DNA of 64,000 bases from Mycolicibacterium sp. CBMA 234 (GCF_009729415.1 NZ_MPKW01000020.1:124001-188000), one strand, 5' to 3'. Counted from the first letter of the stretch, positions 25,110 to 34,355 are shown. Notes: generated from the letters alone by a model not told the origin. Made by a program: numbers and translations.

Positions 25110-26684
25110 TCAGGATTCGATCTTGATAGCCGTCTGAGCGGCCAGGCGTCCGCACCAGCCATTCACGGTGCCGCCGGGATGCGAGCCGGCCCCGGCCAGA
25201 TACAAGCCGGGCACCGGGGTGGTGTAGCCACCCAGTTCACGGGCCGGACGGTTGGTACCCAGCCGCAGTGGAGTCATGTCAACGTGGAAGTAGCAGCCTT
25301 TCGGCGTGCCGAACCGGTCTTCGAAATCCTTCGGGGTGTGCACAACCCGGCCGATTTCGGCATCCAGGCCTGACAGGAACCGCTGGGCGGACTTGACGAT
25401 GGTCTGTGTGTAGCTGTCTTTGTTGGCATCCCACCCGCCGATCGGGTCGGCAGGCACGTTGGCGTGCAGGTAGAGCACATCTTGGCCGGCCGGGGCGATG
25501 GTGGGATCGCTGGCAGACAGCACCGCCATGTATACCGGTGGGGTACTGATGCTTTCACCGCGTTTGGTGACCAGCAGATGCTGGTAGTGCTCTTCGAGAG
25601 TGCCGGTCATCAAGGTCGTGCGCCGCACGTCGAAGCCGTCGCGTCGTTTGGCGGCTGCCGCGGGGTAGTCGAGCCGGCCACCGACGGCGATGTCGATCTT
25701 GAACGCCGCGACGTTGACCCCGTTGGCGGGGATCATGGCGACCTTGTTGGTCAGTCGGCGATCGAGCGTGCCGGGCGGGAGTAGTTTGCCCAAGGTGACC
25801 TGCGGTGCACAGCTGGCAAGTACGCCGTGGCGCGCCTGCAATTCGGTACCGTCGGCGAGCCGTACGCCGGTGGCCCGGCCGGTCGACAGCAGTATCTCGT
25901 CTACGCCTGTGCTCAAACGGATTTCGCCTCCGTGTGCGGCGATCTTGCCGGCGAACGCGTTCATCAGTCCGGTCATGCCGCCGCGGGGCCGCAGTATTCC
26001 CTGCTTGCGGTGGGTGGCGTGATATCCCATCAGGAACACGCCGGTGCCCTCCAGATCGGCCGGGCCCAACATGGAGGTCCAGTAGGCCCACAGGCCGCGC
26101 ATCGCGTCGCTTTCGAAGGTATCCGAGATCATCTCGAAAACGCTGAGCGACAACATCTTCTGCAGTAACGCCCGCGACTTCCGGTCGGGCAGGAGCTTGA
26201 CGGCCAGCTTGGCCAGATCAGCCTTGGTGAACGATGGGTAGCGCGTCATCAGCCGTTCGACCAGGTCCATGATCAGATCCAGGGTCGGCCGGATCTCGGC
26301 GTAGGTCCGAGCGTCACGTGGCGAGAAATAGCGGATATCGGCCAGGGCGCGATCGAAATCACGGAACAACAGCAGACTGTCGCCGTCCTCATTGATCCAC
26401 CCGTAGGGGGCGTCCAGCGGGATCGGTTCGTAGCCATACTTTTTCAGCCCCAACTGATCGGTGAGCGGTGTCTGCGCCATCAACATGTCGTCCATCGCGC
26501 CGACTGACAGCAGATGATCGGGGGCTTCCGGTACCCAGGCGCGGCTGGCCGACAAGCCCCCGATGAACGGCAACGCGTCGACGACAACAACTTTGCGGCC
26601 GGATTCGGCAAGGGTGCAGGCGGCCGACAATCCGTTGTGGCCAGCGCCGATAATGATGTAGTCGGTGGCAGTGTCTGAATTCAT
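25110..26684 (-). CDS. FAD-dependent oxidoreductase, CrtI/retinol saturase-like (2)
   Basis: A 524-aa flavoprotein. The ATG at 26684 follows AAGGAA (start of MNSDTATDYIIIGAGHNG). GAGHNGLSAACTLAESG, LLSVGAMDDMLMAQTPL, PRGGMTGLMNAF, FHVDMTPLRLGTNRPAREL and GTVNGWCGRLAAQ mark the family. It is very similar to the protein at 44902 (shared FESDAMRGLWAYWTSM and PPVYMAVLSA.DPTIAP) and to that at 9848. Likely acts on conjugated or isolated C=C bonds of a hydrophobic substrate. It follows another CrtI-like gene by ten bases, so two such enzymes are co-translated. Confidence 0.8.
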   Translation of the reverse strand: MNSDTATDYIIIGAGHNGLSAACTLAESGRKVVVVDALPFIGGLSASRAWVPEAPDHLLSVGAMDDMLMAQTPLTDQLGLKKYGYEPIPLDAPYGWINEDGDSLLLFRDFDRALADIRYFSPRDARTYAEIRPTLDLIMDLVERLMTRYPSFTKADLAKLAVKLLPDRKSRALLQKMLSLSVFEMISDTFESDAMRGLWAYWTSMLGPADLEGTGVFLMGYHATHRKQGILRPRGGMTGLMNAFAGKIAAHGGEIRLSTGVDEILLSTGRATGVRLADGTELQARHGVLASCAPQVTLGKLLPPGTLDRRLTNKVAMIPANGVNVAAFKIDIAVGGRLDYPAAAAKRRDGFDVRRTTLMTGTLEEHYQHLLVTKRGESISTPPVYMAVLSASDPTIAPAGQDVLYLHANVPADPIGGWDANKDSYTQTIVKSAQRFLSGLDAEIGRVVHTPKDFEDRFGTPKGCYFHVDMTPLRLGTNRPARELGGYTTPVPGLYLAGAGSHPGGTVNGWCGRLAAQTAIKIES

Positions 26685-26694
26685 CGTCGATTCC

Positions 26695-28254
26695 TTATTT
26701 AGCTTTGAGCACCTGGCGGGCGGTGGTGCGCCCGGCCCACCCGTGCACACCTCCGAACGGGTGAGCGCCGGCCCCGGTATGCCACAGCCCGGAGATGGGG
26801 GTGCGGTAGCCCGATAGCGACGGGCAGGGACGGTTTGGGCCCAACTGGTTCATCGACATGTCGGCCACCACGTAGCTGCCGCCATAGTTCATCTGCCGCA
26901 TTTCGTTGGGGCTTTTCACCCAGCTGCCGATGACGGCATCGGAGAAGGCCGGTGAGACTGCGTCGAACGCGTTGATGGCCTGGGTGGCCAGTGCCGGCCG
27001 ATGGAGTTCCCAGTCGGTGCCGTCGGCGAAACGGTCGGGTACGGCTGTACAGAAGAGGTACATGGTGTCACCGGCGCTTCCCGCGGGTACCTGGGCACGA
27101 TCGGCGGCGGACGGCATCAGCGCCCACATCGGAATCTCGCCTGGCATCTCTCCCCGCATGGCGGTGTCGAGGGCGCGATCGACGTAGCTGCGGTCATCGG
27201 CCACCAGCATGTAACTGCCCCACAGCTCGGGTCGGTCACACAACAATTTTGGGCGATGGTCCAATGCCACATCGATCTTGGCGTTGTTGATGCCCCAGCC
27301 GTTGATGCGGATATTGCGTACCTCATCCAGAACCGACTCGGCGACGTGAGCGGAATCGACCATCTGGCACATCAGACTGACCGGGTCGACGGCACCGATC
27401 ACCTGGCGCGCATGTAGTGTCTCGCCGCCGGCCAGCCGGACTCCGGTGGCCTCGCCGTCCCGCACGAGAATCTCCTCGACGCTTGCGCCGGTGCGGGTCT
27501 GGCCGCCATGGAAATGCAGACAGGCGGCCAAGGCTTTCGTGAACTCGCTCATCCCGCCGATCGGCCGTTTGATACCCCAACCGATGTGCATCATGATCAC
27601 GCCGAGCACAGCGCCGGATCCGGGCTCCCGCAGGGGCGCTTCAGAACCCGAAGCATAGACCGCGAGAAGCGTTTTCACTTCCTCGGATTCGAACATCGTC
27701 TCGATGAGTTGGTGCGGCGAGGCCATGAGCATCCGCCCCACCGGCGCCAGGCTCTTGCGTTTGCGCAGCACCCGCCAGGCGAGTTCGGCCATGGTGCGGG
27801 CGCGTGGGCGGGTCGGGTGGTCCATCATGTACGGCATTGCGACGTACCAGAAGTCGCACCACAGCCGGCACAGCTCGGCGAATTTCTGCGCGTCGCGCTT
27901 CGAGTACTTGCGTAGTTCGTCGACCGTGCGGTCCAGCGAGCGCCACAGGCCGATCGACTCGCCGCCGGGGCCGAGGTAGGAGCCCCACGGTTCGGGTGTG
28001 GCCTGGCGCAAACCGAACTGTTCCAGCCGCAGCTCGGTGATGATCGAGGGCTCGAAGTTGGTGAACAACAGGTCCACTGCGCAGGGGTTCATGATGAATC
28101 CCGTTGCCTCGGTGACGGTCTCGCGGGAATAGGTCATGCCGCCGAGCCACGCGTTGCGTTCCAGGACAAGCACCTTCTTGCCGGCCTTGGCCAGGTATGC
28201 GGCGCAGGTGAGGCCGTGGTGGCCGCCGCCGATGATGATGGCGTCGTAGGTCAT
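26695..28254 (-). CDS. FAD-dependent oxidoreductase, CrtI/retinol saturase-like (3), divergent
   Basis: A 519-aa flavoprotein starting with ATG at 28254 after AGGAGAAC, overlapping the DUF1295 stop by four bases. It has GGGHHGLTCAAYLAKAG, VLVLERNAWLGGMTYSRE and MNPCAVDLLFTNF at the N-terminus, GGMSEFTKALAACLHFHGGQ in the middle, and LGPNRPCPSLSGYRTP with HPFGGVHGWAGRTTA at the C-terminus. It is more diverged than the other three CrtI-like proteins: HLLSLGAMDD is replaced and the FHVDMTP motif reads VVADMSM. Pairing of a diverged and a canonical copy in one operon recalls two-component or sequential desaturases (inference). Confidence 0.8.
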   Translation of the reverse strand: MTYDAIIIGGGHHGLTCAAYLAKAGKKVLVLERNAWLGGMTYSRETVTEATGFIMNPCAVDLLFTNFEPSIITELRLEQFGLRQATPEPWGSYLGPGGESIGLWRSLDRTVDELRKYSKRDAQKFAELCRLWCDFWYVAMPYMMDHPTRPRARTMAELAWRVLRKRKSLAPVGRMLMASPHQLIETMFESEEVKTLLAVYASGSEAPLREPGSGAVLGVIMMHIGWGIKRPIGGMSEFTKALAACLHFHGGQTRTGASVEEILVRDGEATGVRLAGGETLHARQVIGAVDPVSLMCQMVDSAHVAESVLDEVRNIRINGWGINNAKIDVALDHRPKLLCDRPELWGSYMLVADDRSYVDRALDTAMRGEMPGEIPMWALMPSAADRAQVPAGSAGDTMYLFCTAVPDRFADGTDWELHRPALATQAINAFDAVSPAFSDAVIGSWVKSPNEMRQMNYGGSYVVADMSMNQLGPNRPCPSLSGYRTPISGLWHTGAGAHPFGGVHGWAGRTTARQVLKAK

Positions 28255-29159
28255 CGTGCGTTCTCCTCGCTGAGAGCAACGGCGGCACGCTGGGCGGCCA
28301 GCCGGTCGTGGTTTCGGGCAATTGCGGCGGGAGACAGTGGCAGCGGCAGGAATCGTCGGGTCCGCACCATCAATTCCTGGTATTCGGGCCGTGAGCCCAT
28401 GTAGTTGTCCTGGAACGCCGATCCCAGGACCGAGGTCAGCATGATGGTGTTCAATACCGGGCCCACTACGGTCCACCAGCACTCTGGGTTTCCGGCGACC
28501 GCGACCAACCACATGCCCCACCAGACGGTGGTGGTGCCGAAGTAGTTCGGGTGGCGGCTGTGTGTCCAGACCCCGGTGTTGAGGTAGCGCGGGCGCTGCT
28601 TCAACGCGAGGAAAGACTGCAGTTGTGCGTCGGCGACCGTCTCGAAGTACAGCCCGATCATGAACACGAGCAGGCCGAGGAAGGCAAACGCGGTGATGCC
28701 GCCATTCGGCGCGCGGTTCTCCAGAATGCCTACTACCGCGGGCATTCCGATGAGCACGATGATCACTGCCTGCGGCTCCATTACCCGGAAGAAGCTCTTC
28801 CACCAGTAGCCAGGGGACATCTCGGTGACGAAATTGAGATAGCGCGGGTCGCCGCCATGCACCGGGACGTACCGGCGCCACCTGGCCGCCAGATACCAGC
28901 CCAGACGACAGCCGTGCAGCATGACCATGAACAGCAGTAGTGCCGCGGTCACCGACTGGGCGCCGACGATCAGATAGGCGAACAGCGCGGGCACCGCGAA
29001 GGCGAAGCCGTACCAGCCGTCCATCATGGAATGGTTGCCCTGGAACAGGCCGACCACCCACAGTGCGGTTACCACCGCGAAGGTGAAGATCGCGCAAAAG
29101 ATGAACACGCTTGCGGTACTTGAGGTGTCGACGCCAAGAAGGCTGACGAGATGATTCAT
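28251..29159 (-). CDS. DUF1295 / steroid 5-alpha-reductase-like membrane protein
   Basis: A 302-aa polytopic protein. The C-terminal third has the diagnostic LNTGVWTHSRHPNYFGTTTV segment (near residues 205-225) of the DUF1295/3-oxo-5-alpha-steroid 4-dehydrogenase and ICMT-like family, preceded by Q-S-F-L-A-L-K-Q-R. Such proteins reduce enone C=C bonds or methylate prenyl-cysteine; a reductase role with an NAD(P)H site is the more likely reading next to desaturases. The ATG at 29159 follows GGAGG by three bases, a short spacing. It is fourth in the counting from the distal end of the eight-gene operon. Confidence 0.8.
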   Translation of the reverse strand: MNHLVSLLGVDTSSTASVFIFCAIFTFAVVTALWVVGLFQGNHSMMDGWYGFAFAVPALFAYLIVGAQSVTAALLLFMVMLHGCRLGWYLAARWRRYVPVHGGDPRYLNFVTEMSPGYWWKSFFRVMEPQAVIIVLIGMPAVVGILENRAPNGGITAFAFLGLLVFMIGLYFETVADAQLQSFLALKQRPRYLNTGVWTHSRHPNYFGTTTVWWGMWLVAVAGNPECWWTVVGPVLNTIMLTSVLGSAFQDNYMGSRPEYQELMVRTRRFLPLPLSPAAIARNHDRLAAQRAAVALSEENAR

Positions 29160-29191
29160 GATCCTCCGGATCTGTTGTCGGCCAGCACCTG

Positions 29192-29977
29192 TCAGGCGGT
29201 TCTGGCGGGCGGACGCTCGTGGGCGCGCAGGTCGGCCAGTTGGGCTTCGATCGTTGCGAGCCGTTGCGCGATATCGGGCTCGGACGTGGTCTGCTCGGTG
29301 TCGTTTCGGATGGCGCGGCCGGTGACGACGGTGGTCACGACTACCCAGACGAAGTAGCCCGTGACGGGAATCCAGAATCCGATGATGCCGTCCCACGCGA
29401 GCGGCCCGGTTTTGAAGATCCACACCCCGAATGTGAGTGCAACGCTTATCGCACACCACAATTGGAAGTATCCGAACCAGCGCGGGAATACCCGTTGCGG
29501 TGTTCGATCACGGAATGTGACGATGGCCAGGGCGATCATCTGAATGATGCCGCTGCACACGATGCCCAGGAATGGCAGCCAGCCCAGGTCGTTGAATGTC
29601 TGTACCCGCGTTGCGTCTTCGGGCCGGAATGCTGCCATGAGCCAGAAGGTGCATGGGTAGACGAACTCGATGAACACGCAGCCCTGTGCGGCGACCCAGG
29701 TCCATACCAATGGGGAGCGCGGTCCCTCGACACGCAGCATCTGTGCACAGAGAGCGCCGCCCCACGGCAGCAGTAGCGACGATGCCGACAGCGCCAAGAC
29801 CATGCCGATCCGGATACCTAAAAGGTGGCCCCGGTAGAACTGGGCGACCTGGCCAGCTGATGCGGTCGGCGATGGTGGGGGCACGAAGCCGGCCAGCGCG
29901 ACCCAGCCGATCAAGAATGCCGCGATGAATCCGAAAACGGAATAGGCACAGTACAACTGCACACGGTTGTTGGTCAT
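29192..29977 (-). CDS. Polytopic membrane protein, FKTGPxAWNG family (copy 5 of 7)
   Basis: A 261-aa membrane protein whose ATG (29977) overlaps the stop of the AveC-like gene by four bases. Motifs: FVPPPSPTAS, FIEFVYPCTFW, FNDLGW, PRWFGY, IFKTGPLAWDG (Asn of AWNG replaced by Asp), FWIPV. It adds a C-terminal cytoplasmic tail of about 45 residues containing a short amphipathic helix (IAQRLATIEAQLADLRA), a likely coiled coil that other copies lack and that could mediate oligomerisation or enzyme docking. Confidence 0.8.
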   Translation of the reverse strand: MTNNRVQLYCAYSVFGFIAAFLIGWVALAGFVPPPSPTASAGQVAQFYRGHLLGIRIGMVLALSASSLLLPWGGALCAQMLRVEGPRSPLVWTWVAAQGCVFIEFVYPCTFWLMAAFRPEDATRVQTFNDLGWLPFLGIVCSGIIQMIALAIVTFRDRTPQRVFPRWFGYFQLWCAISVALTFGVWIFKTGPLAWDGIIGFWIPVTGYFVWVVVTTVVTGRAIRNDTEQTTSEPDIAQRLATIEAQLADLRAHERPPARTA

Positions 29978-31146
29978 CGACCGCTGCCGGAATGCTCGAT
30001 CTCTACCTTGGCGGGAAGCCGAGTGCCGGGCGGTACGTGCAATGTCCCGTCAGTTCCGACATACGCTGAGCCGCCGTTGCCACCAGAATTGTCGGTGCGT
30101 ACCAAGGGAATTGCCGGCCCTGGGCAGGCTCGCCCGGTGTCTCCGCCGCAGATGCCGTCCAGGAAGTAGGACCGCCGCTGGACGTCGTCGTTCCATGGCC
30201 GGGAGTGGGCGCCGACAAACAGGTGCGGCAGCGTGTAGACGCCGAGGAAGATCGCATTGACCGCTCCGATGATCGCGAGCGCGCGGACGATGCCCTGGCC
30301 GGCGGGAGTGGCTGCGGCACGCTCGGATCCGCGTTCGACGATCGTGCGGCCGCGGTCGTCGACGAAGAATCGCAGGAAGGTGTAGGCGCTGAGCAGGATT
30401 CCCACCAGCAGTGCCTCGTGCAGGGGGAACGCGTGGTAGGTGTTACCGAAGATGTTCCAGTGGCCGCCGGCGTACGTCCAGACACCCAGCGGCATGAAGG
30501 TGACGCCCTCGAAGACCACGTCGAACACGAACATGACGGTGTAGCAGATCAGGAACAGTCCAACCTTGCTCAGTTGTGGCCATCGCGCCGAGGCCCATTT
30601 GAGGGTGGCGACGCCGATGCGTACTGCGACCGTCATGATCACCACGTAGAGGCCAATGATGGTCATGGGCGGTTCGACGACCGTGGCACCAGGCGCTCCG
30701 AACGACATCCAACCGGGGACACTGTTCACCCACGACCCTCGGTTCCAGGACCATGAGTTGTAGGTGATCCACGGGCCGAAGTAGTTCGACAGCGGATCCT
30801 GAAAGAACAACGTGCAGAACGCCAGTGTCAAGGCGCCGTCGACGGTAACCGTTCTTTCGCGGCGCCAGGGCCGCACCACGAAGCACCACAACAGGCCCAG
30901 CATCGCCGGAATCATGGTGACCTGCAAGGTCATCAGGAAGACCTTCATGTACATCGGTGGGTCGGTGGGCCCGACCGGCACGCGGGTGAAGTACGGGCCA
31001 CTGATCCAGCTGATCAGCACGAAAGCCATGAATGTCAGCCACAGTGCGCCGAACGTCGCCCACCACAGGACCGGCCGTGCCTGACGAGGTGTGACGCGCG
31101 GGTCGGTAGCAGGGTAGGCAGATGTAGCGGTTTTTGATGCGTTCAC
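29974..31146 (-). CDS. AveC-like polytopic membrane protein (2)
   Basis: A 390-aa protein starting with GTG at 31146. Landmarks: SGPYF after helix 1, PWRRERTVTVDGAL, FFQDPLSNYF, GSWVNSVPGW, FDVVFEGVTFMPLGVW, FPLHEA, DDRGRTIVERG, and a C-terminal CGGDTGRACPGPAIPLVR. The acidic positions FFQDP and FDVVFE lie within or next to membrane helices and could be catalytic in a cyclase-type mechanism (inference). It is about 50% similar by eye to the next gene upstream, so the pair is a tandem duplication. No biochemical role is known to me for mycobacterial members. Confidence 0.65.
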   Translation of the reverse strand: MNASKTATSAYPATDPRVTPRQARPVLWWATFGALWLTFMAFVLISWISGPYFTRVPVGPTDPPMYMKVFLMTLQVTMIPAMLGLLWCFVVRPWRRERTVTVDGALTLAFCTLFFQDPLSNYFGPWITYNSWSWNRGSWVNSVPGWMSFGAPGATVVEPPMTIIGLYVVIMTVAVRIGVATLKWASARWPQLSKVGLFLICYTVMFVFDVVFEGVTFMPLGVWTYAGGHWNIFGNTYHAFPLHEALLVGILLSAYTFLRFFVDDRGRTIVERGSERAAATPAGQGIVRALAIIGAVNAIFLGVYTLPHLFVGAHSRPWNDDVQRRSYFLDGICGGDTGRACPGPAIPLVRTDNSGGNGGSAYVGTDGTLHVPPGTRLPAKVEIEHSGSGR

Positions 31147-31170
31147 GATGTGTCCGTTCCGTACGGTCGG

Positions 31171-32292
31171 TCAGCGGTGATAGCGAAACTGCGGCGGGTA
31201 GATTTGGCCGAATGCGCGGCCGTTGGCACCGCCAGCGCCGTTGTCGTTGCGCAGCAACGGAACATCGGGGCCCGGGCAGGCGATGTGGGGACCTTCACCG
31301 CATGTGTAGGTCAAGTATGACCGGGTCTGGATGTCCTCGTTCCAGGCGGTGGAATGCGCGCCGAACCAGGTATTGGGCAGTGAATAGCCAAGTGTCATCG
31401 CCAATGTCACCAAGCCACTGACCGCGAGCAGTCGCATGACAGTGACCCGCGCGGTGCTGCCAACAACCTGCTCGGAACCACGTTCGGCCAGCGACTGGCC
31501 GCGGTCATTGGTGAAGTACTTGATGCACGCGAACATCGTGAAGATGGCGCCGGTGGTGAGTGCTTCGTTGATCGGATACGCGTGGAACGTGTCGCTGAAA
31601 ATCTTGACATGCCCGCCGGGGTACTCCCAGGACCCCAGTGGCATGAAGACGATGCCTTCGAAGACGATGTCGAACGGCACCATGACTCCGAAACATATGG
31701 CGGCCAGGCTCATTCGGGACAGGTGCGGCCACCGGAGCTTCGCCTTCCGCATGACGGCGGCACCCATGGTGGTCACCAGCATGAAGATGACCACGTAGGC
31801 CGGCGGCACGATCAGTAGCGGGTAGGCGACTTGATGTTCGGGCGTGCCGGGGGCCAGCGCTCCAGGCATACTGTTGAGCCACGAACCCATGTTCACTTGC
31901 CACGCGTTGTAGGCGTACCAGTGGTTGAAGTAGGCACTGAGGGGATCGTGGAACGCAAGGATCAGAAACGAGATCGCCATCAGGCCATCCAGCCCGACGC
32001 GCCGTTCGCGTCGCCAGGGGCGCACCACTGTCCAGTAGAGCACTCCCGACGCGAGGATCGGAAGAACGATCTGCAGCGCGACCAGGGCCGCCTTCATCCA
32101 CGCCGGCATTGGAGTCGGCCCAGCGTCGACATGGTGGAAATACGGACCGCTGACCCAGCGGATCAAGATTGCGCACTGAAAGAGCAAGACGGCCAAACCT
32201 AATGCAGCCCAGCACTTTATCGGGGTGATCGGTTCGTCGGGGACCACTCTCGGTCGCTCGGACTGTCCGATGCCTGTGCTGATGGTGCTCAC
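31171..32292 (-). CDS. AveC-like polytopic membrane protein (3)
   Basis: A 373-aa protein starting with GTG at 32292, overlapping the upstream flavoprotein stop by four bases. Same pattern as the neighbour: SGPYFHHVDAGPT, PWRRERRVGLDGL, AFHDPLSAYFNHW, GSWLNSMPGAL, FDIVFEGIVFMPLGSW, YPINEA, NDRGQSLAERGSEQV, and CGEGPHIACPGPDVPLLRND. The first acidic motif is FHDP where the 19784 protein has FQEP. Two adjacent AveC-like genes between an amine-oxidase-like flavoprotein and the membrane family copy argue for a shared complex or consecutive steps at the membrane. Confidence 0.65.
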   Translation of the reverse strand: MSTISTGIGQSERPRVVPDEPITPIKCWAALGLAVLLFQCAILIRWVSGPYFHHVDAGPTPMPAWMKAALVALQIVLPILASGVLYWTVVRPWRRERRVGLDGLMAISFLILAFHDPLSAYFNHWYAYNAWQVNMGSWLNSMPGALAPGTPEHQVAYPLLIVPPAYVVIFMLVTTMGAAVMRKAKLRWPHLSRMSLAAICFGVMVPFDIVFEGIVFMPLGSWEYPGGHVKIFSDTFHAYPINEALTTGAIFTMFACIKYFTNDRGQSLAERGSEQVVGSTARVTVMRLLAVSGLVTLAMTLGYSLPNTWFGAHSTAWNEDIQTRSYLTYTCGEGPHIACPGPDVPLLRNDNGAGGANGRAFGQIYPPQFRYHR

Positions 32293-33641
32293 GACAGCAC
32301 CTTCTTCCTCGCGCGGGCCTGCGCGGCCAGCACCTCGCCGGCGGCCTGACCGGAGACCAATGCCCCATTGACACCGGGGATTGGTCCGAGGTCACCGGCG
32401 AGTTGCACCCGGTCGGCGGGGTCGATTGCCCGCATGTACTGGTCAACCGACTTGAAGCGGCCCTTCGTCATGATCGGAACGACATCGCGCCATCGCCCGA
32501 TCTCGTAGTCAGCAACCGATGAACTCAGGTCCCCGTAGTAGGGCGCGACGAAACCTATTACCGCGTTAAGGATTTCGTCGTCGGATGCTTCGAGATGATC
32601 CAGGCACCATTCGTGCCGGCAGAACACCGTGATCATGCCCTGATCCTCGGGGCAGCGATTGTTGGCCTTGAGGTGGTCGACGATCACCCCGCACAGGTCG
32701 CGCTGCTCCTTCGGGGAGCACATGATGTAGGTGGCGGGGTTCGCCGGCCGCGTCGACAGGGCCAGGTGGGTGTTGACGCTGCAGATGTACTCGGTGTTCT
32801 GGTAGTGCTCCCGCGCCGAACCTGACATCTGGGGATAGATCTCCAGCGCCTTGCCGGCAGTGGTGGTGATCACCGCGTTGGCAAAGCTCTCCGTGCGTTG
32901 CACGCCGCCATCGGTGTAAGTCACCTCGACGTGGTCACCGGCATCGGTGACATTGAGTACCGGGGTGGATAGCCGGACGTCGGGCAGGGTGGCTGCCATC
33001 GCCCGCGGCAGTGCGTCCATGCCGTCGTCGAGACCGTAGAAGTACGGCTTGAAGAAATTCTTCAAGGTCCAAAGCAATTGGCAGACAGAGGCATACGACG
33101 GGTCGCTCAGCCAGGGACCTCGGACCACCACCGCGGCGATGTAGTCGAGAATTTCTTGGTTCAGTTCGCGTTCGCAGTAACTGGTGACGGTATCGGTGTC
33201 GAGCGCTGCGATGCCGGATGCATCGACGTAGTTCAGATCCTTCCAGTGTTTTCCCAACAGCCACAAAAGTTTCGATAGTTTGAGCTTGCTGGTCGCTGAG
33301 AGGTACGGCGTACCAACTGCTTTCAGTGGATTGCGCAGATCAAGGAAGTTGAGCTCGCCGTCGCGGGGCATGGCTCCGTAGGCGTCGAACTGGTGCATCT
33401 GTGAACCCAGCCCGACCTGCCGCATCTCCTCTGTGGCTTCGGCGTAGCTCCCCAGATAGATGAAGGCGCCGACATCGAACGTGTATTCATCTCGCCGGAT
33501 CGTCTTGATGCGTCCGCCGACGCGATCATCGGCCTCGAAAACCACCGACGATCCACCCCGGCTTTGAACTCGCCGCGCCGCGCCGAGTCCAGCCATACCC
33601 GCACCGATAACGGCCGTTCTCGAATCTGTGGTCACCGCCAC
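32289..33641 (-). CDS. FAD-dependent oxidoreductase, amine oxidase-like (6)
   Basis: A 450-aa flavoprotein, first gene of the eight-gene operon. GAGMAGLGAARRVQ, VVFEADDRVGGRIKTIRRD, VDHLKANNRCPEDQGMITVF and LAGDLGPIPGVNGALVSGQ define it. In the shared DHNKA segment Asn is replaced by Leu, unlike the copies at 11606, 13023 and 15046. It is otherwise closest to 11606 and 15046. The GTG start at 33641 has no ribosome-binding site and is probably near-leaderless; tandem TetR-type half-repeats lie 11-50 bp upstream. Confidence 0.8.
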   Translation of the reverse strand: MAVTTDSRTAVIGAGMAGLGAARRVQSRGGSSVVFEADDRVGGRIKTIRRDEYTFDVGAFIYLGSYAEATEEMRQVGLGSQMHQFDAYGAMPRDGELNFLDLRNPLKAVGTPYLSATSKLKLSKLLWLLGKHWKDLNYVDASGIAALDTDTVTSYCERELNQEILDYIAAVVVRGPWLSDPSYASVCQLLWTLKNFFKPYFYGLDDGMDALPRAMAATLPDVRLSTPVLNVTDAGDHVEVTYTDGGVQRTESFANAVITTTAGKALEIYPQMSGSAREHYQNTEYICSVNTHLALSTRPANPATYIMCSPKEQRDLCGVIVDHLKANNRCPEDQGMITVFCRHEWCLDHLEASDDEILNAVIGFVAPYYGDLSSSVADYEIGRWRDVVPIMTKGRFKSVDQYMRAIDPADRVQLAGDLGPIPGVNGALVSGQAAGEVLAAQARARKKVLS

Positions 33642-33651
33642 ATCGTAAGGC

Positions 33652-33691
33652 TAAATGATTTACTGATCAATAATGATTTACAGATCATTTA
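33652..33691. promoter_or_regulatory. Tandem 18-bp operator between divergent flavoprotein and TetR genes
   Basis: AATGATTTACTGATCAAT (33654-33671) is followed directly by AATGATTTACAGATCATT (33672-33689). Each half contains an ATGAT...ATCA palindrome, and the outer arms TAAATGAT/ATCATTTA (33652-33659 and 33684-33691) also pair. It fills the short divergent promoter between 33641 and 33705, so the TetR protein there probably controls both itself and the eight-gene operon. Confidence 0.7.
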
Positions 33692-33704
33692 TTAGACTCA
33701 TTGC

Positions 33705-34340
33705 ATGACAGATGCGCCACGGACGCCAACTCGGGCGGTACAACGTCAGGCACAGACTCGAGCCGGCCTGATTCGGGCTGCGGGTGAGCTCATCGCCGAA
33801 CGCGGGTTGGAAGCGCTGCGCGTAGGCGACATCACCGAGCGGGCGAATGTCGCCTTCGGCACCTTTTATAATCAGTTCAAGGCCAAAGACGACATAGTCG
33901 ACGCGGTTGTGGCAGAAGCCCTTGTCGGACTGGCGCGGTCAATCGAAGACTCTCCGGCGTTCGCCGATCCCATGGAGGCTGTCGTGGCCTCTACCAGGGC
34001 GATCGTGCGAGTAGCTTATGACGACCCCGATCTTGCTCGCCTCCTGGTCAACCTGGAGCAGGCTGAGTCTCGATTCGAGCGGATCATCCGCCCGCAAGCA
34101 GGAGCGGTGTTGGAACGCGGCGTCAATGCGGGTGTGTTTCAGATTGCCGACATGCCTACCGTTCTCACCATGGCCATCGCCGCCGCGTTCGAAGTGATTC
34201 GAGGCGTGGTCGAGAGTCGGCTGGGGGAAGGAGCGGACGTCACCTGTGCAGAGGTGATTCTGCGGATGGCTGGGGTCGATGCTCAACAGGCCGCCGACTG
34301 CGTATCCGCCGTTCGAGCGCGTGAGTTTTCGAACGGGTAG
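33705..34340 (+). CDS. TetR/AcrR family transcriptional regulator (3)
   Basis: A 211-aa TetR protein, with an N-terminal helix-turn-helix at about residues 18-62 (ERANVAFGTFYNQFKAKDDIV). VAFGTFYNQFK is the recognition helix. The ligand domain is unremarkable. It is divergent from, and 63 bp away from, the eight-gene flavoprotein/AveC operon, with a tandem operator between. Local repression of that operon is the most economical role. Confidence 0.85.
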   Translation: MTDAPRTPTRAVQRQAQTRAGLIRAAGELIAERGLEALRVGDITERANVAFGTFYNQFKAKDDIVDAVVAEALVGLARSIEDSPAFADPMEAVVASTRAIVRVAYDDPDLARLLVNLEQAESRFERIIRPQAGAVLERGVNAGVFQIADMPTVLTMAIAAAFEVIRGVVESRLGEGADVTCAEVILRMAGVDAQQAADCVSAVRAREFSNG

Positions 34341-34355
34341 ACCAGTCGCGGTTAC

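Noticed and set aside
28255..29097. Apparent 800-aa fusion protein extending the CrtI-like frame upstream to 29097
   Set aside because: The extra N-terminal part is the shadow of the DUF1295 gene in another frame; a good RBS and ATG at 28254 define the real start.
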